Shown here piece by piece: positions 42,009 through 51,595 of a stretch of DNA of 64,000 nt; the first letter of the stretch is position 1; every line of letters starts with the position of its first letter. A model generated the notes under the pieces. The model saw only the letters and a program-made list of their open reading frames with translations, searched no databases and was not told the DNA's origin. Both the position numbers and the translations under genes were made by a program. The stretch is from Flavobacteriaceae bacterium PS02338 (GTDB taxonomy: Bacteria > Bacteroidota > Bacteroidia > Sphingobacteriales > Sphingobacteriaceae). Location: assembly GCA_029959615.1 (NCBI GenBank), contig JASCOD010000006.1, forward strand, positions 124,001-188,000. The letters run 5' to 3'.

Positions 42009-43637
42009 ATGGATTTGACCTTTAATAAGAATGAGGACTATAATAAGCAGCAGGTTTACGAGCTGAAGACTAAGTTGAAGAAAGTTTACTTGGGGGGCGG
42101 AGAGAAAAGTGCGGCTAAACAAAAGGAAAAAGGTAAGCTTTTGGCGAGAGAGCGAATTGCTTATTTGTTAGATAAAGATAAGCCAGTTATTGAAGTGGGA
42201 GCTTTTGCGGCAGAGGGAATGTACGAAGCCGAAGGAGGCTGCCCAAGTGCGGGTGTAGTGGTGAAAATAGGCTATGTTTCTGGACGACAATGTGTGGTGG
42301 TTGCTAACGATGCAACGGTTAAAGCTGGCGCCTGGTTTCCGATGACTGCTAAAAAGAATTTGCGAGCTCAGGAGATTGCTATGGAAAATCGTCTGCCGAT
42401 CATTTATTTAGTAGATAGTGCCGGCGTTTACCTTCCTATGCAAGACGAGATTTTTCCTGATAAAGAGCATTTTGGGCGTATCTTTAGAAACAATGCTATC
42501 ATGTCTTCGGAAGGCATTGTACAGATCTCGGCCATCATGGGGTCTTGCGTTGCTGGTGGCGCTTATTTGCCAATCATGAGTGATGAAGCAATGATTGTGG
42601 ATGGCACAGGTTCGGTATTTTTAGCAGGTTCTTACTTGGTGAAATCGGCCATAGGCGAAGATATTGACAACGAAACTTTGGGAGGCGCCACAACGCATTG
42701 TGAAATCTCAGGGGTTACCGACTACAAACATCCTAACGACCAAGCGTGTTTAGATAGCATCCGTAACATCATGAGTATGTTGGGAGCTCCACAGAATGCG
42801 GGTTTCGATAGGATAAAATCGGCTTTGCCAAAACTAAACGAAGATGATATTTACGGAATTTTACCTGATAACCGCGAAAAACCTTTTGATATGAAGGAAA
42901 TTATCTTGCGTTTGGTAGATTATTCGGAATTTGAAGAATATAAAGAACTTTATGGGCAAAGTTTAATTTGTGGTTTAGCTCGTATAGATGGTTGGGCAGT
43001 GGGTATTGTGGCTAATCAACGTAAAGTGGTGAAATCGAAAAAAGGCGAAATGCAATTTGGTGGGGTAATTTATTCTGACAGTGCAGATAAAGCCAGCCGT
43101 TTCATTATGAACTGTAACCAAAAGAAGATCCCTTTGGTGTTTTTACAGGATGTAACTGGTTTTATGGTGGGAAGTAGATCGGAGCAAGGCGGTATTATTA
43201 AGGATGGTGCTAAGATGGTAAATGCGGTTTCTAATTCTGTAGTGCCTAAATTTACCATTGTGGTGGGTAATTCTTACGGTGCTGGTAATTATGCGATGTG
43301 CGGTAAAGCTTACGATCCAAGGTTAATTTATGCCTGGCCAAGTGCTAAAATTGCTGTAATGGGCGGAGCGCAGGCTGCAAAAGTATTGTTGCAAATTCAA
43401 GAAAGTGCACTAAAAGGTAAAGGAGAAACGTTGGAGGAAGATAAAAAAAATAAATTGTTGGATGATATCACCAATAAATATAATGCACAAACTACACCAT
43501 ATTATGCTGCTTCACGTTTATGGGTTGATGGTATTATCGATCCGCTAGAAACCCGAAAAGTAATTTCTATGGGTATAGAAGCTGCCAATCAATCGCCCAT
43601 ACAAAAAGCTTTTAATGTTGGAATAATTCAAACTTAA
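42009..43637 (+). CDS. Acyl-CoA carboxylase carboxyltransferase (beta) subunit
   Basis: A 542-residue carboxyltransferase of the propionyl-/methylcrotonyl-CoA carboxylase type. N-terminal half: LLARERIAYLLDKDKPVIEVGAFA, VVVANDATVKAGAWFP, YLVDSAGVYLPMQDEIFPD and GGAYLPIMSDE; C-terminal half: PLVFLQDVTGFMVGSRSEQGGIIKDGAKM and NSYGAGNYAMCGKAYDPRLIYAWPSAKIAVMGGAQAA. The layout best fits methylcrotonyl-CoA carboxylase beta, which would act in leucine breakdown, but the biotin subunit is not in the window, so acyl specificity is uncertain. Four bases separate it from the next gene. Confidence 0.92.
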   Translation: MDLTFNKNEDYNKQQVYELKTKLKKVYLGGGEKSAAKQKEKGKLLARERIAYLLDKDKPVIEVGAFAAEGMYEAEGGCPSAGVVVKIGYVSGRQCVVVANDATVKAGAWFPMTAKKNLRAQEIAMENRLPIIYLVDSAGVYLPMQDEIFPDKEHFGRIFRNNAIMSSEGIVQISAIMGSCVAGGAYLPIMSDEAMIVDGTGSVFLAGSYLVKSAIGEDIDNETLGGATTHCEISGVTDYKHPNDQACLDSIRNIMSMLGAPQNAGFDRIKSALPKLNEDDIYGILPDNREKPFDMKEIILRLVDYSEFEEYKELYGQSLICGLARIDGWAVGIVANQRKVVKSKKGEMQFGGVIYSDSADKASRFIMNCNQKKIPLVFLQDVTGFMVGSRSEQGGIIKDGAKMVNAVSNSVVPKFTIVVGNSYGAGNYAMCGKAYDPRLIYAWPSAKIAVMGGAQAAKVLLQIQESALKGKGETLEEDKKNKLLDDITNKYNAQTTPYYAASRLWVDGIIDPLETRKVISMGIEAANQSPIQKAFNVGIIQT

Positions 43638-43641
43638 TGAT

Positions 43642-44253
43642 ATGCTAAGATATAGACTCCTGATCCTTTTATTGTTTTCGATTACCGTAGAAGCATTTTC
43701 ACAAGCAAAACCCATTTACTTTGATGGCAATAGGATAACTGCCGATAAAGATAGAGCTACATCTTATGGTGTATATGGCAAGCTTAGTGGAGAAGATTTA
43801 TGGGTGCTAAAAAGGTATGATCTAGATGATAATCTAATGTTCTCTGGTGCCTATAAGGATGAACAATTGACTAAACCACATGGAAAGTTCATCTTTTACG
43901 GGAGTATTTTCGATTACAACTATCAGAACTTCTCCAATTTTAAAAATCCAACTACAGATAGATACATCACTCAGGAAGGCGAATATATAGATGGCTTAGA
44001 GCAAGGTAAATGGACAGATTATTTTCCAGATGGTAAAGTTATGGGCTACCGCAATTTTGTGAATGGAAAATTAGAAGGCGAAACAGCTTTCTTTAATTAT
44101 AGGGGACGGCGGATGTTGATTGGTCAATATAAAGAAGGTTTAAGAGTTGGAACGTGGTACGACGTAAAGAGAAGGATCAAAGAGGTTTTTGAAAATGATA
44201 AATTGATAAGTACTACTAGACTTAAGAAAGCGGAAATCTTAGAAATAGAATAA
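43642..44253 (+). CDS. Exported MORN-like repeat protein
   Basis: A 203-residue protein with a signal peptide (residues 1-20, VEAFSQ). The C-terminal half has MORN-type repeats of the YwqK kind: QEGEYIDGLEQGKWTDYFPDGKVMGYRNFVNGKLEGETAFFNYRG and IGQYKEGLRVGTWYDV. Such repeats form beta hairpins and occur in many Bacteroidota surface proteins. It follows the carboxylase gene by four bases; the neighbour may only be a transcription partner. Confidence 0.82.
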   Translation: MLRYRLLILLLFSITVEAFSQAKPIYFDGNRITADKDRATSYGVYGKLSGEDLWVLKRYDLDDNLMFSGAYKDEQLTKPHGKFIFYGSIFDYNYQNFSNFKNPTTDRYITQEGEYIDGLEQGKWTDYFPDGKVMGYRNFVNGKLEGETAFFNYRGRRMLIGQYKEGLRVGTWYDVKRRIKEVFENDKLISTTRLKKAEILEIE

Positions 44254-44346
44254 CTGGAAGTTCCGATAATCTTTTACTTTTAGATTAATTATTTTCTAAA
44301 ATTCATTACCTTGAACGATTTGTAAAGCTTTCAATAAACATGTAAT

Positions 44347-45510
44347 ATGAAGAAACCAATTGCTTTTCTCGCTGCGTTAATATCTTTTTCTGCAGTTGTT
44401 TACGCACAAGATGTAAATAAGATTCACAAAAAGGCCATTTTAATTGATACTCATGATGATGTGCTTTCGAGACAGATAAAATCGGGTTATGATTTAGCTA
44501 AAGAACAACCTGAATATGATTTCGATTTGGTGAAAGCTAAAAGAGGAGGGCTCGATGCGCAGGTATTTTCTATCTGGTGTGATGAAAAAGGAGATTACAG
44601 TAATGCAATTAGAGAAATAGATTCGTTGTATGCGTTATTGAACCGACACCCTAAGCAAATTGAACTAGCCACCACAGCTGTTGACTTGAGAAAGATAGTG
44701 AGCCAAAATAAGTTAGCCGCTTTAATTGGTGTAGAAGGCGGCCACATGATTGACGATGATTTGTCCAAATTAGATGAATTGGCTAGAAGAGGAATGATTT
44801 ATCTCACGTTAACCTGGAATAACAGTACCAAATGGGCTACTTCCGCAGCAGATGAGCGAGGTGGTAAGCTCGAAAAGCAATCTTTAGGTTTGAGTGATTT
44901 TGGCAAAAAAGTGGTCAATAGGCTAAATGAACTAGGGGTGTTGGTAGATTTATCTCACGTAGGCGAGCGTACCTTTTTTGATGCTATAAATTTATCTACT
45001 AAGCCTGTTATTCTTTCCCATAGCTGTGTGCATTCCATTAATCCTATTCCGCGTAATGTAACCGATGAACAGATTTTAGCCGTAGGAAAAAACAAGGGAC
45101 TGATCTCTGTAAATTTCTTTAATGCTTTTGTTGACCCTAAACATGAGGAGGCTTTTAAAGCATTTTTAAATAAATACAAGGACGAATACACTGCATTACG
45201 AAAAGAAAATGCTGCTGGAGCCAAAAAAGAGTTGATCAGAAGACATTATGACGAATTTGAAAAAATTCAACCAAGTATAGATTTATTAGTGGATCATATA
45301 GACCATATTGTAAAATTAATAGGTGTAGATCATGTGGGTATTGGTGCAGATTACGATGGCGCAACATCGTATCCAAAAGGATTGAATAACGTTGCCGATT
45401 ATCCGAAACTTACAGAGGTATTGATCAAAAGAGGCTATTCCGAAAAAGACATCCATAAAATATATGGTGAAAATTTTTTAAGGGTGCTAAAAGCTAGTAA
45501 AGGAAGGTAG
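44347..45510 (+). CDS. Exported M19 (renal-type) dipeptidase
   Basis: A 387-residue exported dipeptidase of the amidohydrolase fold (signal peptide to about residue 20, VVYAQD). Zinc ligands are in ILIDTHDDVL (H-x-D), the bridging glutamate in IGVEGGHMID, then LVDLSHVGERTF and VILSHSC with the further histidines, and GADYDGATSYPKGL with the catalytic region. Length and motifs match the M19 family, which hydrolyses dipeptides including D-amino acid ones. Confidence 0.93.
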   Translation: MKKPIAFLAALISFSAVVYAQDVNKIHKKAILIDTHDDVLSRQIKSGYDLAKEQPEYDFDLVKAKRGGLDAQVFSIWCDEKGDYSNAIREIDSLYALLNRHPKQIELATTAVDLRKIVSQNKLAALIGVEGGHMIDDDLSKLDELARRGMIYLTLTWNNSTKWATSAADERGGKLEKQSLGLSDFGKKVVNRLNELGVLVDLSHVGERTFFDAINLSTKPVILSHSCVHSINPIPRNVTDEQILAVGKNKGLISVNFFNAFVDPKHEEAFKAFLNKYKDEYTALRKENAAGAKKELIRRHYDEFEKIQPSIDLLVDHIDHIVKLIGVDHVGIGADYDGATSYPKGLNNVADYPKLTEVLIKRGYSEKDIHKIYGENFLRVLKASKGR

Positions 45511-45713
45511 TTCTAAACACGGTAAGTTTTTAGTCCGGAAGTCTGATTATAGAATTGGTTAATTGTTGAAATCAGTTAACTTAAATATAGTCTAAGTTAT
45601 TGTCTTTCCGACTTGCAGATTAAAACTTTCGGACAGTTAATTTTCTGAACTGATTCCTAACCCCTGATCCCTAGTGTAAATTATCTCCACAATTTCATCT
45701 TTCTCCACAAGTG

Positions 45714-45743
45714 TTGCGCTTTATCCGCTAAAGATTAAATTTG
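45714..45743 (+). promoter_or_regulatory. Promoter of trxB
   Basis: TTG (45714-45716), 19 bases, then TAAATTTG (45736-45743), the Bacteroidota consensus TTG-N17-23-TAnnTTTG. The ATG lies 18 bases after the -7 box. Confidence 0.7.
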
Positions 45744-45761
45744 CATCACAAAATACACACA

Positions 45762-46718
45762 ATGTCGCAACAAGAAGAATTAGAACACGTAGAATGCCTT
45801 ATTATTGGATCGGGGCCAGCAGGTTACACAGCAGCTATCTATGCCGCTAGAGCAGATTTAAAACCTGTTTTGTATACTGGTATGGAAATGGGCGGCCAGT
45901 TAACCCAAACTACAGACGTAGATAATTTTCCAGGTTACCCTAATGGAATCATGGGTCCAGAAATGATGGAAGACTTTAAGAAACAAGCCGAACGTTTTGG
46001 CACTCAAATTCGCTTTGGTTACGTAAGTTCTGTGGATTTTTCATCGTTGCCTCACAAAGTTACGGTTGATGAAACTAAAACACTTTTAGCTGATACGGTA
46101 ATTATCGCTACTGGCGCCAAGGCAAAGTGGTTGGGTTTACCAAGCGAACAACAATACAATGGTTTCGGAGTTTCTGCTTGTGCAGTTTGCGATGGTTTCT
46201 TCTTCAAAGGACAAACAGTAGCTATTGTAGGTGCAGGTGATACTGCTGCCGAGGAAGCAACTTACTTGGCAAAACTTTGTAAAAAAGTATATATGTTAGT
46301 GCGTAGAGATGAATTCCGTGCTTCAAAAGCTATGGTTCACCGCGTATTAAACACAGAAAATATCGAAGTGCTTTATAACACACAAACAACTGAAGTTATC
46401 GGTAACGGTAAAAATGTTACGGGTGTGAATGTCTTTAACCATAAAACCGAAGAAGCAACAACTTTAGATGTAGAAGGTTTCTTTGTGGCAATTGGCCACA
46501 AGCCAAATACTGATATGTTTAAAGGTTGGTTAGATATGGATGAAACTGGGTATTTGCAAACTATCCCTGGTACTTCTAAAACAAATATCGAAGGTGTATT
46601 TGCTTGCGGTGATGTTCAGGATAGTTATTACAGGCAGGCTATTACAGCAGCAGGATCTGGTTGTATGGCAGCGCTTGATGCCGAAAGATTTTTAGCAGCA
46701 AAAGCTGATACTAACTAA
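45762..46718 (+). CDS. trxB: Thioredoxin-disulfide reductase
   Basis: TrxB reduces thioredoxin with NADPH. The 318-residue protein has FAD motif IIGSGPAGYTAAIYAARADL, the redox pair C-A-V-C in SACAVCDGFFF, NADPH motif AIVGAGDTAAEEATYLAKL and the C-terminal GVFACGDVQDSYYRQAITAAGSGCMAAL. I start at MSQQEELEHVECL; an upstream non-ATG codon would lie inside the -7 box. It has its own promoter and terminator. Confidence 0.95.
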   Translation: MSQQEELEHVECLIIGSGPAGYTAAIYAARADLKPVLYTGMEMGGQLTQTTDVDNFPGYPNGIMGPEMMEDFKKQAERFGTQIRFGYVSSVDFSSLPHKVTVDETKTLLADTVIIATGAKAKWLGLPSEQQYNGFGVSACAVCDGFFFKGQTVAIVGAGDTAAEEATYLAKLCKKVYMLVRRDEFRASKAMVHRVLNTENIEVLYNTQTTEVIGNGKNVTGVNVFNHKTEEATTLDVEGFFVAIGHKPNTDMFKGWLDMDETGYLQTIPGTSKTNIEGVFACGDVQDSYYRQAITAAGSGCMAALDAERFLAAKADTN

Positions 46719-46739
46719 ATAGTATCTTAAAATATTTTT

Positions 46740-46775
46740 AAACCTTTCTAATTTAATTTAGAAAGGTTTTTTTAT
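46740..46775 (+). terminator. Rho-independent terminator of trxB
   Basis: AAACCTTTCTAA (46740-46751) pairs perfectly with TTAGAAAGGTTT (46758-46769), loop 6, then T. Confidence 0.93.
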
Positions 46776-46887
46776 GTTTTAGAGTTTTTCTTTTCCCGGT
46801 AGCCTAAAATATTTATCTTGTACTTAGTTGGAGGTTTAGAGAACCTCCAATTGTAAGAAAACCAATTTAAAGCCAAATCAAAAAATA

Positions 46888-48813
46888 ATGAAGAAGTTAT
46901 TTCTAACTGCTGTTACAGCATTTTTTATGCTCAATGTCAGTGCGCAAACCGATGCTAATATGGGGATTATTCCAGCACCAGCATCAGTTGTGAAAACAGC
47001 AGGCTATTTTACCGTAGGCGATAATGTTGTGATATCTGCGCTGCCCACAAATAGGGGAATTGCACAAACTATTAAAGAATTTCTGCTGTCAAAGGGGGTT
47101 ACGGCTAAAATAGTATCGGCTAAAATGCCTTTAAAAGCTAGTGAAAAAGTAATTGTATTATGGAACGATTCCGATAATAAACTGCCTGCCGAAGGTTACA
47201 ATATTTCGATTAAAGGAAACAGAATTGTTTTACAAGGCAAGGAAGCTGGTTTGTTTTATGCTATGCAATCGTTTCTACAACTATTTCCTAGCGAAAAGAT
47301 AAATGGAACTTACACTATCCCAAATGTAGTAATTAACGATTATCCGCGTTTTAGCTATCGCGGTCTGCATTTAGATGTCGGTCGTCATTTCTTCCCACTT
47401 TCGTTCATCAAAAAATACATTGATGTAATGGCCGCTTACAAGCTTAATAACTTTCATTGGCATTTAACTGAAGATCAGGGCTGGAGAATTGAAATCAAGA
47501 AATATCCAAAATTAACAGAAGTTGGAGGTAGTAGAAATGGAACCATTATTGGTAATTTTCCAGGTAGTGGCGGCACCGATAACGAAGTTTATAAAGGCTA
47601 CTATACGCAGGCAGAAGCAAAGGAAATTGTGGCTTATGCTGCGGCTAGATATATCAATGTTATTCCTGAAATAGAGCTGCCAGGGCATAGTTCTGCAGCC
47701 ATTGCTGCTTATCCAGAGTTGAGTTGCTTCCCCGATAGAGATACACCGATCGCTGTAAATGCGCCTTGGTCTGGATCAAGGAGTGGAAAGCAGGTGCAAC
47801 AGACTTGGGGTGTTTTCGACGATATTTTTGTTCCCTCAGAAAATACTTTTAAATTTTTGGAAGATGTACTAGATGAAGTAATAGCTATTTTTCCATCTAA
47901 ATACATTCATATTGGTGGAGATGAAGCGCCTAAAAAATATTGGAAGGAATCGGAGTTTTGTCAACAATTAATTAAAGAAAAAGGCCTGAAAGATGAACAT
48001 GAGCTACAGAGTTATTTCATCCAAAGAATTGAAAAGTATTTGAATAACAAAGGTCGTTCTATTATTGGTTGGGATGAAATTTTAGAAGGTGGTTTAGCGC
48101 CAAATGCTACGGTGATGAGTTGGAGAGGTGAAAAAGGAGGGATAGAAGCGGCAAAGCAAAATCACGATGTACTAATGACTCCAAGTACAAATGGATTATA
48201 TTTCGATCACAAACAATCGTTGGCAGAAGATGAACCTTTAACCATTGGCAGAAATGGAAAAGGCTTTGCTCCCTATGCCAAAGTGTACAATTATGATCCA
48301 GTGCCAAGCGTATTAACTGAAGACCAAAAGAAATACATTAAAGGTGTACAGGCTAATTTATGGACGGAATATATTGAAACTCCTTCAAAAGTAGAGTATA
48401 TGCTGTTTCCTAGGGTTTATGCCTTGGCCGAGATTGCATGGACTCCACTAGCTAAAAAGGATTTAAAAAACTTTAGCGAAGAACGCCTGTCACTTCACTT
48501 ATCAAAGTTAGATAAAACAGGTACGAACTATTGGATTCCGACTGCTGTTGGTCAGCCAGAGAAAGAAGTTGTTGGAGAAAACCACGTTATTACTTTGAAA
48601 ACGCCGATAATAGGAGCCAAAATTTTCTATACTTTGGATGGTTATCGTCCTTCAGAAAATGCCGCAGAATATACTACTCCATTAAATATTAATGTGCCTC
48701 AGGGTAAGAAGAAAGTATTGAAAACGATAGTAATTACACCTAGTGGAAAGCGTAGTGTGGTTGCAGAAACGGTGTTAAATAATGGTGCCACTACGGAGGC
48801 TAAAGTTAAGTAA
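46888..48813 (+). CDS. Exported GH20 beta-N-acetylhexosaminidase
   Basis: A 641-residue exported enzyme removing terminal GlcNAc/GalNAc. Signal peptide (residues 1-19), GH20b domain about 27-150, catalytic GH20 domain about 155-505 with YRGLHLDVGRHFFP, NNFHWHLTEDQGWRIEIKKYP and the catalytic Asp-Glu pair in HIGGDEAPKKYW. A C-terminal chitobiase-type domain (about 555-635) has KIFYTLDGYRPSENAAEYTTP. Targets may be chitin oligomers, glycans or muropeptides; no SusCD pair lies beside it. Confidence 0.94.
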   Translation: MKKLFLTAVTAFFMLNVSAQTDANMGIIPAPASVVKTAGYFTVGDNVVISALPTNRGIAQTIKEFLLSKGVTAKIVSAKMPLKASEKVIVLWNDSDNKLPAEGYNISIKGNRIVLQGKEAGLFYAMQSFLQLFPSEKINGTYTIPNVVINDYPRFSYRGLHLDVGRHFFPLSFIKKYIDVMAAYKLNNFHWHLTEDQGWRIEIKKYPKLTEVGGSRNGTIIGNFPGSGGTDNEVYKGYYTQAEAKEIVAYAAARYINVIPEIELPGHSSAAIAAYPELSCFPDRDTPIAVNAPWSGSRSGKQVQQTWGVFDDIFVPSENTFKFLEDVLDEVIAIFPSKYIHIGGDEAPKKYWKESEFCQQLIKEKGLKDEHELQSYFIQRIEKYLNNKGRSIIGWDEILEGGLAPNATVMSWRGEKGGIEAAKQNHDVLMTPSTNGLYFDHKQSLAEDEPLTIGRNGKGFAPYAKVYNYDPVPSVLTEDQKKYIKGVQANLWTEYIETPSKVEYMLFPRVYALAEIAWTPLAKKDLKNFSEERLSLHLSKLDKTGTNYWIPTAVGQPEKEVVGENHVITLKTPIIGAKIFYTLDGYRPSENAAEYTTPLNINVPQGKKKVLKTIVITPSGKRSVVAETVLNNGATTEAKVK

Positions 48814-48865
48814 GATATTGTCGTCATTTCGAACACCAGCTGATGGGGAGTAGATTTTTTTCTGT

Positions 48866-48934
48866 CATTCCGACGTTGGGAGGGATCTATTACCTAGAAA
48901 ACCGAATAAACAGATTCCTCCTAACGTCGGAATG
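48866..48934. repeat. Large inverted repeat (CATTCCGACGTTrGGAGG family)
   Basis: The arm 48866-48888 and the arm 48912-48934 pair over 21 of 23 bases, with a 23-base loop. A related start CGTCATTTCGAA is at 48832. It lies after the GH20 gene and can act as terminator; the words resemble the GTCATTCCGA repeats of this phylum. Confidence 0.8.
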
Positions 48935-48996
48935 AGAAAGTTTTGTTTTGTAAAAACAGGTAAAACACATAAATTGGCATTTTAAAATTTACAAAA

Positions 48997-49602
48997 ATGT
49001 TTTTGAAAGATTTATTAAAATCTGTATTTGCAATTTTAGCAGTTTCGGTAATGGTAGTTGCTTGTAGCGACAATGACAAAGCTGTTCAAGTAGAACAGAA
49101 GCCTGTAGAGACGAAGCAACCGAACCCATTTCCTTTTTACAAAAGTATTGAGATAAAGCCAGGTTATTATTTTGAGGTAGTAAGTTGGGGAAAAGGTGTT
49201 GATAGTATAGGTGGTTTCTTGATTTTAATGTCGGATTCTGTGAAAAACAACTATAAGTCTATTTCTGTAGAAAGAGAGGGTGTCATCACTGATGCCTGGA
49301 ATATGGATTTAGATAATGATGGCAACCCAGAAATCTACATACAAACTTTGGTCCGTAAAAATGTAGCTGATGTAAACGTTTACGAGTTCGGCGGCGATTT
49401 TAATAAAATTAGTTTTCCGGGTATAAGTACAATGAAAGGCTATAAAGGCGACGATAAATTTTTTGTTAAGAATGGAGATTTATTTAGATCTATTCCTATC
49501 GTTCAGGCTGATAGCGGCAAAACAACAACTTTGGTTAAAACTATAAAATATCGTTTGTCTGGTAATAGTTTTTCTTCTTCAGAAGTAAAGCCAGGAGAAT
49601 AG
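48997..49602 (+). CDS. Lipoprotein of unknown function
   Basis: A 201-residue protein with a lipoprotein signal: hydrophobic residues 8-24, then VVACSD with the lipobox cysteine. The mature part starts with a Glu/Lys/Pro-rich linker and is beta-rich, containing DNDGNPEIYIQTLV, again close to the D-x-D-x-N calcium-loop type, as in the exported protein at 41124. No known family recognised. It converges on the DUF922 gene with a shared hairpin. Confidence 0.78.
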   Translation: MFLKDLLKSVFAILAVSVMVVACSDNDKAVQVEQKPVETKQPNPFPFYKSIEIKPGYYFEVVSWGKGVDSIGGFLILMSDSVKNNYKSISVEREGVITDAWNMDLDNDGNPEIYIQTLVRKNVADVNVYEFGGDFNKISFPGISTMKGYKGDDKFFVKNGDLFRSIPIVQADSGKTTTLVKTIKYRLSGNSFSSSEVKPGE

Positions 49603-49607
49603 AAATT

Positions 49608-49641
49608 TTCCTTACACTTGGTATAGATCGGGTGTAAGGAA
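49608..49641. terminator. Shared hairpin between convergent genes
   Basis: TTCCTTACAC (49608-49617) with GTGTAAGGAA (49632-49641), 10-bp perfect stem, loop 14, directly before the DUF922 stop codon. Bidirectional. Confidence 0.75.
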
Positions 49642-50181
49642 TTATAGGTCTCTCAGTTCACTCTCAAAAAAGGCGTTCCATTTTTCTTGTGCTTCTATGT
49701 CAGAGCCATGTTTGGTCTCTTCATCATAGCGAGTTTGCATATCATTGTAAAACCTACTGATATCTTTTGCGGTTTTTTCGACCAAGCGTTTGTAGTTTTG
49801 GACAGTATATCCCTGATTTTTTAAAATGTACTCTCCTTTTTTTAACAGCAGGAAATTAATATAAACGTGTCCTTGTTCATGATTAAGTAACTGTTTGCTG
49901 GCACTTTTGCTTTTAATCTTGTCTCTTTTAACCCACGATTTATTGACATCAACGCCTCCAAGAAAATTAAAATCTAATTGCAGATTGTTGCCTCGGATAG
50001 TTGAACGATAACCATATTGCCAGATGGTACTGGTAACAGCTGCATAGTTAGAATTCGGATCAGGATTGGCTCTAAAGTGGGTATCCCAATCTATAGTTTC
50101 GGGATAAGTACGCTCATGCAAAGCAAATGCACAAGTACATACTGTTACAGTTAATAGGAGAATTTTCTTTAATGGGTTCAT
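49642..50181 (-). CDS. DUF922 zinc-protease-like exported protein
   Basis: A 179-residue exported protein (signal peptide about residues 1-20, TCAFALH). The core LLNHEQGHVYINFLLLKK carries H-E-x-x-H, the zinc-binding motif of DUF922 proteins, which are predicted metallopeptidases. The surrounding helices are charged (VEKTAKDISRFYNDMQTRYDEETKHGSDIEAQEKWNAFFE). Enzyme activity has not, to my knowledge, been shown for this group. It lies 31 bases downstream of the membrane protein that follows the sigma factor, so may belong to that transcript. Confidence 0.85.
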   Translation of the reverse strand: MNPLKKILLLTVTVCTCAFALHERTYPETIDWDTHFRANPDPNSNYAAVTSTIWQYGYRSTIRGNNLQLDFNFLGGVDVNKSWVKRDKIKSKSASKQLLNHEQGHVYINFLLLKKGEYILKNQGYTVQNYKRLVEKTAKDISRFYNDMQTRYDEETKHGSDIEAQEKWNAFFESELRDL

Positions 50182-50212
50182 TTAACCATACAAGAACGAA
50201 ATTGATGCCAAT

Positions 50213-50812
50213 TTATTCTGCTTCTTTAAATTGATTGCTGATGCGTTCAAATTTTTCTATCAAAAGTGCTATTCTCTCTTTATCTTTTTTGATTACCGCT
50301 TTTCTTACCAAGGTAGAGCAAAATACAATCCAACCAAAGCTTAAGGATAAAATTATGATTTGTAGCCAGAGCTCAAAGTAGTCTAAGATTTCGAAGAAAA
50401 ACAAACTCATGCCCGTAGATAAAGCGATCACATAAAACCAATAAAGCTGGTTGTATAGTTGATGTCTCTGTAATTGGTAAACCTTTAGTTTTTGCAGAAA
50501 TATGCTAGGATTTTCGGTAAAATCATTTCTTGCAATCACACGATGGTTGTTGTACAAAATAACGGTGTAAATAGCTATAGATAATATAATGATGCTGATG
50601 CCTAAATGAGTAGAAATAGAAGTAACGTCGTAGAAAAACCAGATGGCAGCAATTGCAAAGATAGAAAGTGCCATGCCAATAATATTCAGCAATGATCTGG
50701 TGCGCATATTGCCTACGTCTTTCTTAGCCTGCTTTAACATGTCATCTGCAGATATTTTCACATCTACGGTATGCTTAGCCCATAATGCCTCTATGTGATC
50801 AAATTCTTGCAT
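50213..50812 (-). CDS. Membrane protein coupled to ECF sigma factor, possible anti-sigma role
   Basis: A 199-residue protein with a cytoplasmic N-terminus of about 40 residues (MQEFDHIEALWAKHTVDVKIS) and four membrane helices (about 42-60, 66-86, 122-140 and 148-168), then a helical charged tail. It begins 14 bases inside the ECF sigma gene. This arrangement suggests an anti-sigma or sensor partner, but it lacks a zinc anti-sigma motif, so the role is inferred from position. Confidence 0.78.
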   Translation of the reverse strand: MQEFDHIEALWAKHTVDVKISADDMLKQAKKDVGNMRTRSLLNIIGMALSIFAIAAIWFFYDVTSISTHLGISIIILSIAIYTVILYNNHRVIARNDFTENPSIFLQKLKVYQLQRHQLYNQLYWFYVIALSTGMSLFFFEILDYFELWLQIIILSLSFGWIVFCSTLVRKAVIKKDKERIALLIEKFERISNQFKEAE

Positions 50813-51296
50813 GCTGGTTATATATTTCAGTAAGTTTCTGTTTAATACGATGGATTTTTACTCTTAAGTTCCCTTCACTTATGCCCGAAATCTCAGCAAT
50901 TTCATTGTATGGCAGCTCGTCTAGTACCATGGTGATGATTAGACGATCGTTTTCTTCTAATTTTGAGATAGACTTGTATAGTAGTGCAATCTGTTCGTTT
51001 TTCTCCGAGTATTCTTCTATCTTATTTTCAATGATATTTTCAGTAAGCTCGTCTTTAGCCTGTCTTTTTTCAGAACGCAGGTAGGTTAAACAGGTGTTTA
51101 CTGCTATCCTATAAATCCAAGTTGAGATTAACGACTTATTCCTGAACTTATCTAAATTTTGCCAAACCTTTAAAAAGGTTTCTTGCAAAAGATCATTCGC
51201 CGAATCCGCGTCGCCCGTATATCCATAACACAGGTGAAATATCTTCTTTGAGTTTTTATCGAAAATTTCTTTAAAAAGCTGATCTTTTCGGTCCAT
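50799..51296 (-). CDS. ECF-type RNA polymerase sigma factor
   Basis: A 165-residue sigma-70 family factor of the extracytoplasmic type. Region 2 (about residues 10-80) has DSANDLLQETFLKVWQNLDKFRNKS and STWIYRIAVNTCLTYLRSEKR; region 4 (about 110-160) has EENDRLIITMVLDELPYNEIAEISGISEGNLRVKIHRIKQKL. It overlaps the membrane protein gene by 14 bases, the usual sigma/partner layout. Target genes are not seen in the window. Confidence 0.92.
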   Translation of the reverse strand: MDRKDQLFKEIFDKNSKKIFHLCYGYTGDADSANDLLQETFLKVWQNLDKFRNKSLISTWIYRIAVNTCLTYLRSEKRQAKDELTENIIENKIEEYSEKNEQIALLYKSISKLEENDRLIITMVLDELPYNEIAEISGISEGNLRVKIHRIKQKLTEIYNQHARI

Positions 51297-51595
51297 TTAA
51301 TGTTTTTGTATGTCTATTAGAATAGTGCAACATTAAATTGTTACACCAAAAACGCTGGCTAAAATAATAAATGTTTGTGTGGTAAAGGCAAATATTTAAT
51401 TTTGTCGGTCTAGTAATATCCGCTAGTTGACTTGAAAGTAGCTGTGGGATAGATTTAGCAAGTTAAACCAAAATAACCAAATAGACTTTGTGCCTTTTTT
51501 TAATAGACACAAACACATAAGCAACCCAATGAAACTAATGTACTTTCGTTAAAAAAGTATAGAAGTTCCATTACTGCTGAAGAAAAAACAAACTA

